Source: JAYOFM01 sp038117225 (lineage in GTDB: Bacteria > Pseudomonadota > Alphaproteobacteria > Rhodospirillales > Casp-alpha2). From it: a DNA stretch of 35,876 nt. The position numbers and the translations under genes were made by a program. The stretch spans positions 1 to 35,876 of the forward strand of contig JAYOFM010000019.1 in NCBI GenBank assembly GCA_038117225.1, written 5' to 3'. The notes below the pieces were generated by a model, which worked only from the letters and a program-made list of their open reading frames with translations, searched no databases and was not told the DNA's origin. Position 1 is the stretch's first letter. Every line of letters starts with the position of its first letter. Positions 32,782 to 35,876 of the stretch are shown here, in pieces.

Positions 32782-32810
32782 TTGACGTTAACGTAAACGT
32801 TAGTTCTAAT
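32782..32810 (+). promoter_or_regulatory. Sigma-70-like promoter with palindromic operator in its spacer
   Basis: TTGACG (32782-32787) and TCTAAT (32805-32810) are separated by exactly 17 bases, each one mismatch from consensus. The spacer and -35 edge contain ACGTTAACGT, a perfect ten-base palindrome (32785-32794), and the inverted repeat TAACGT-AA-ACGTTA (32789-32802). Such ACGTTAACGTAAACGT elements resemble operators of MerR-type (LiuR-like) or TetR-type regulators of acyl-CoA catabolism; that is from memory. It would drive the flavoprotein gene with a leader of about 28 bases. It may also control the divergent hydrolase gene. Confidence 0.7.
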
Positions 32811-32844
32811 GATCCGGCAGGCTGACTTTGTCCGGGAGGTTTTG

Positions 32845-34425
32845 ATGTTTCTATCGTCCGACGGTTATCGGGAATCGCTGCGGCGGTTGAAACCGCGCGT
32901 CTTCGTCGACGGCGAGGCCATCGCCAGCGTCGCCGACGCGCCGCAACTGGCACCCGGGATCAACGCCATCGGCGTCACCTACGACTATGCCCTCGATGAC
33001 CGTTACGCGCCGCTGATGCGGGCGACGCAGCACACCTCCGGGCGCCACGTCAACCGCATGCTGCACCTCAACCGCACGCCGCAGGATTTGATCAACAAGC
33101 TGGAAGCGGTGCGCCTGCTGTGCCGCGAATCCGGCTGCGCCCAGCGCTATTTGAACCACGATGCCTTCAACGCGCTCTACCAGTGCACCCACGCCATGGA
33201 CGCCGAACTGGGCGGCGAATCCCAGCAGCGCTTCCTGGATTACATGCACCATGTGCAGGACAACGATCTCACCGTCGGCATCGCCATGACCGACGGCAAG
33301 GGGGATCGCTCGAAGCGGCCGCACGCGCAGATCAACCGGGATTCCTACGTCCATATCAGCGAGCGCCGCGCCGACGGCATCGTCATTCGCGGCGTCAAGG
33401 CGATCGTCACCGGCGCCCCCTATGTGCACGATCTGCTGGTCATGCCGTGCCGGAACATGACCGAGGACGACGCCGATTTCGCGGTCTGCTGCGCCGTGCC
33501 GGTCGATGCGGACGGCATCACCATCGCCGCCAGGCCGGCGGGGCGGCCCGGCAACGCGGCGGCGAAGTTTTCCAACCAGTTCGGCCAGTCGACGGGCACG
33601 GTGATGTTCGAGGACGTGTTCGTGCCGTGGGAGCGGGTGTTCCTGGCCGGCGAATGGCAGTTCTCGCATCTGCTGACGCGGACCTACGCCACCCATCACC
33701 GCCACAGCTGCATCGCGGCGCGCGCCGGTTTCGGCGATTTGCTGATCGGCGCCGGCGTGATGATGACCCGTTCCAACGGTCTCGACGCCGAAACCACGCC
33801 GCATCTCCGCGATAACCTGGTCGAGCTGATCAAGATCGTCGAGGGCTTCTACGCCTGCGGCGTCGCCGCCTCGGTCTACGGTTTCGCCGACCCGGCCGGC
33901 AACTTCCAGCCGGACGGGGTGTTCGCCAACGTCGGCAAGCTTTTGCTGGCGACGCAGATCTACGACATGCACCGGCTGGCGCACGAGGTTTCCGGCGGCC
34001 TCATCGTCACCCTGCCGGGACCGGACGAGGACCACAATCCGGAAACCGCCGGCACCCTGGCGGCAATGCTGGAAACCCGGCCCGACGTGCCGCACGAGGC
34101 GCGCATGGCGGTGGCCCGCTTGATGGAGGACCTGACCGCGTCGGACGAGGCCGGCTGGTATTCGGTCATCAGCCTGCACGGCGGCGGCTCGCCGGAAGCC
34201 ATGAAGCGGGAAATCTATCGCTACTATCCAATCGAGGACCGGGTCCAGGTGGTCGAACGCCTGCTCGGGCGCGGCGTGCTGACGGATGAGACGGGCGCGG
34301 TCAGCCGCGACCGCCAGCCGGCCCGCTGCTGCCCGGTCGGCTGCCAGGTGCCGGAAACGCCGAGGCTCGATTATACCCCCGACGATCACGGGGGCCCCGT
34401 CGCCAACGTCAAGCCGGCGGCGGAG
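32845..34425 (+). CDS. HpaB/AbfD-family flavoprotein (4-hydroxyphenylacetate 3-hydroxylase-like)
   Basis: A 527-residue protein of the acyl-CoA-dehydrogenase-like flavoprotein family that includes HpaB monooxygenases and 4-hydroxybutyryl-CoA dehydratase (AbfD). Its C-terminal half (AHEVSGGLIVTLPGPDEDHNPET) is AbfD-like. Of the four AbfD [4Fe-4S] ligands, Cys98 and His285 seem kept, but the second cysteine is Tyr102 and the last is Ala292, so a cluster is unlikely. A reduced-flavin monooxygenase or related redox enzyme acting on an aromatic substrate is the better guess. ATG 32845 has GGGAGG upstream; ATG 32809 lies inside the -10 box and cannot be the start. The stop codon follows directly at 34426-34428, and a 2-hydroxychromene isomerase-like gene begins five bases later. 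Confidence 0.87.
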
Positions 34426-34432
34426 TAGGGCG

Positions 34433-35062
34433 GTGGCCGCCATCGATTGGTACTTCGACGTCATCTCCCCGTTCGCCTACCTGCAGTTCCATCGCCTGGG
34501 CGAACTGCCGCCGGAAACCACCGTCAACTTCCGCCCGCTGCTGTTCGCCGGGCTGCTCAACCACTGGGGCCAGAAGGGCCCGGCGGAAATCGCGCCGAAG
34601 AAGACCTTCACCTATCAATCCTGCCATTGGCGGGCGCGGGCGCTCGGCATCCCGTTCCGCATGCCGCGCGCGCATCCCTTCAACCCGCTGCGCGCCCTTC
34701 GCCTGGCCATCGCGCTGGGCGAGCAGCGTGCCGCCATCGGCCGCATCCTCGACCTGGTGTGGCAAGAGGATTGCCTGTGCGACGACGACGCGGACTGGGC
34801 GCGCATGAAAATGGACCTCGACGCCGCCGATGCGGACGAGCGCATCGCCGATGCGGCGGTCAAGGCGCGGCTGCGGCAAAACGGCGAGGACGCCATCGCC
34901 GCCGGCGTGTTCGGCGTGCCCACGGCGGTCGCCGGCGGCCACCTGTTCTGGGGCGAGGACTCGACGGACTTCCTGATCGGCTACCTGACGGCCCCCGACC
35001 TGTTCGACGACCCGGAAATGGCCCGCCTGACGACTCTGCCCGAGGCCGCCCGCCGCGTCTGA
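34433..35062 (+). CDS. 2-hydroxychromene-2-carboxylate isomerase-like (DsbA-fold) protein
   Basis: A 209-residue kappa-class GST/DsbA-fold protein. WYFDVISPFAYLQF contains the active-site Ser12 motif SPFAYL. RARALGIPFRMPRAHPFNPLRALR and the cis-proline segment GVFGVPTAV followed by FWGEDSTDFLIGYL are family signatures. NahD-type members isomerise 2-hydroxychromene-2-carboxylate in naphthalene degradation using glutathione; many homologues have unknown substrates. GTG 34433, with GGAG upstream, lies five bases after the flavoprotein stop, so the two are one transcript. A hairpin terminator follows at 35141. Confidence 0.88.
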   Translation: MAAIDWYFDVISPFAYLQFHRLGELPPETTVNFRPLLFAGLLNHWGQKGPAEIAPKKTFTYQSCHWRARALGIPFRMPRAHPFNPLRALRLAIALGEQRAAIGRILDLVWQEDCLCDDDADWARMKMDLDAADADERIADAAVKARLRQNGEDAIAAGVFGVPTAVAGGHLFWGEDSTDFLIGYLTAPDLFDDPEMARLTTLPEAARRV

Positions 35063-35140
35063 CGCCCCGGCCCGAGACCGCCCGCCGTCCCCGCATGCCC
35101 CGCAACGCCCCGGAATTTCCACCCCGGGACCACATTTGCG

Positions 35141-35158
35141 GCGCTTTCGAGCGCTTTT
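35141..35158 (+). terminator. Probable rho-independent terminator after the isomerase gene
   Basis: GCGCT-TTCG-AGCGC forms a five-pair stem with a TTCG tetraloop, followed immediately by TTTT. It lies about 80 bases past the isomerase stop. A second inverted repeat, CCGTTT/AAACGG, follows within 40 bases. Confidence 0.5.
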
Positions 35159-35307
35159 CCGCCGTTTCAAACCGTTTTCCCCCCGGTTCAAACGGATCAA
35201 CCCATTGATATAAAACGAAACATGACCGATTCCGGGTGAAAATGTGGTCATTTGTGGACATCGGGCGTTCCCCGGCCCGATCCAAACGTCAGACGCAAGG
35301 CGACGGG

Positions 35308-35697
35308 AACCTCGCGCTTTCCTTCCGTATTGGCGCCGACGGCGACTATCGCGGCGACCGGCAGGATGCGGCCGGCCTTTCTGCTTTTAATGTAGGTGGC
35401 ATCGAGCCATAGGTAGGGCCAATCCCCTTCGATGGGACGCTCGAGGAAGGCTTTCACCCGTTCATCGATCTCCTCGCACAGCCTGGAGACCTGGCTCTTG
35501 GAGATGCCGGTCATGCCCATGGCCTTGACCAGATCATCAACCGACCGGGTCGAGATGCCTTGGATATAAGCTTCCTGGATCACGGCGATCAGAGCCTTCT
35601 CGGCGGTGCGGCGGGGTTCCAGGAAACACGGCAGGTAGCTCCCCTTGCGCAGCTTTGGGATGCGCAGATCAATGGCGCCGGCGCGGGGCTCCCAGAG
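35308..35697 (-). pseudogene. Remnant of an IS256-family (mutator-type) transposase gene
   Basis: Reading the minus strand from about 35697, the translation matches the N-terminal-middle part of IS256 transposases: WEPRAGAIDLRIPKLRKGS, FLEPRRTAEKALIAVIQEAY, STRSVDDLVKAMGM, ISKSQVSRLCEEIDERVKAF and GDWPYLWLDATYIK, where the Asp is the first DDE residue. Before the Trp (PLLILIQKLVLFRVGPL) and after EGKREV the resemblance stops, so both ends are lost, including the other two catalytic acids. The frame runs on to a stop at 35248 through unrelated sequence; from a GTG at 35583 it encodes 111 residues. It cannot make an active transposase. No flanking terminal inverted repeats were found. Confidence 0.85.
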
Positions 35698-35816
35698 AGG
35701 ACCAACCCTGAACAGAACTAACTTCTGAATGAGGATAAGCAGGGGCTCACGTCAAAGTCGACATCCGTTAACGCTGATTAAGATATCCTAAAAGATTGAG
35801 GAGCTTGTTCAAGATT

Positions 35817-35876
35817 ATGACGGCTAAATTCACAAACCAAGTGCAACACTGGTATACACCGGAGTTGCTATGGGAA
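35817..35876 (+). CDS. Possible gene start running off the right edge
   Basis: After the IS remnant the DNA becomes AT-richer. ATG 35817 opens a frame with no stop for the remaining 20 codons (MTAKFTNQVQHW, then YTPELLWE), and GAGGAG lies about 13 bases upstream. The short stretch shows no recognisable family. It may be the beginning of a gene or chance. The interval 35698-35816 shows nothing else that I can name. Confidence 0.25.
   Translation, partial: MTAKFTNQVQHWYTPELLWE

Noticed and set aside
32845..34425. Annotation as 4-hydroxybutyryl-CoA dehydratase
   Set aside because: Two of the four iron-sulfur ligands appear substituted, and the neighbours suggest aromatic rather than 4-hydroxybutyrate metabolism.
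32851..34464. Open frame of 537 codons antisense to the HpaB/AbfD-like gene
   Set aside because: The sense protein carries recognisable family motifs, a promoter and a ribosome binding site. The antisense frame has none.

Overview
The window is high-GC DNA, densely coded on both strands. It looks like an alphaproteobacterium, most plausibly of the Rhodospirillales type. The main evidence is the chromosomal core order murA-hisG-hisD-UPF0262-low-molecular-weight phosphatase, then infA-maf-RNase E/G-like-yacG-tRNA-Phe, which I recognise as an alphaproteobacterial arrangement. A short-form HisG, a UPF0262 protein and a DUF1289 protein agree with this. No replication origin, phage block, CRISPR array or intact mobile element is visible.

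Layout. 1-6.5 kb: the 3' end of an RTX-type calcium-binding protein gene with an apparent frameshift, a DUF1289 protein, a periplasmic cytochrome c, glyoxalase I, an MFS and a DMT transporter, an unknown protein, an Ada-like methyltransferase/regulator and a small unknown protein. 6.7-9.9 kb: a small unknown protein, then an operon closely resembling badH-badI plus an acyl-CoA dehydrogenase, the alicyclic ring oxidation and ring-cleavage steps known from cyclohexanecarboxylate/benzoate degradation. 10-13.7 kb: a REC-PAS-histidine kinase, a DM13 protein and a sensorless histidine kinase whose 5' ends collide head to head, and an NAD-dependent epimerase. 13.9-23.5 kb: tRNA-Thr(GGT), a small basic protein, the core gene run and tRNA-Phe(GAA). 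This run is interrupted at 18.68-20.39 kb by an SDR-like protein lacking its catalytic triad, a LysE exporter and a small protein.

23.5-30.0 kb: a tight five-gene catabolic cassette encoding a DapA-family aldolase/dehydratase, HyuA, an arginase/agmatinase-family hydrolase with an altered metal ligand, HyuB and a creatininase-family amidohydrolase. Together these suggest stepwise opening and hydrolysis of a cyclic ureido or guanidino compound. This is the best candidate for an undescribed pathway here. 30.0-35.1 kb: a large polytopic membrane protein that may be a GT-C glycosyltransferase. Next comes a divergent pair, an alpha/beta hydrolase facing an HpaB/AbfD-like flavoprotein followed by a 2-hydroxychromene-2-carboxylate isomerase-like protein. 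A near-consensus sigma-70 promoter in the divergent gap carries a palindromic operator inside its spacer. 35.3-35.7 kb: a remnant of an IS256-family transposase gene, then AT-richer DNA with a possible gene start running off the end.

Family assignments come from reading motifs by eye. Exact substrates are inferred and no database search was made.
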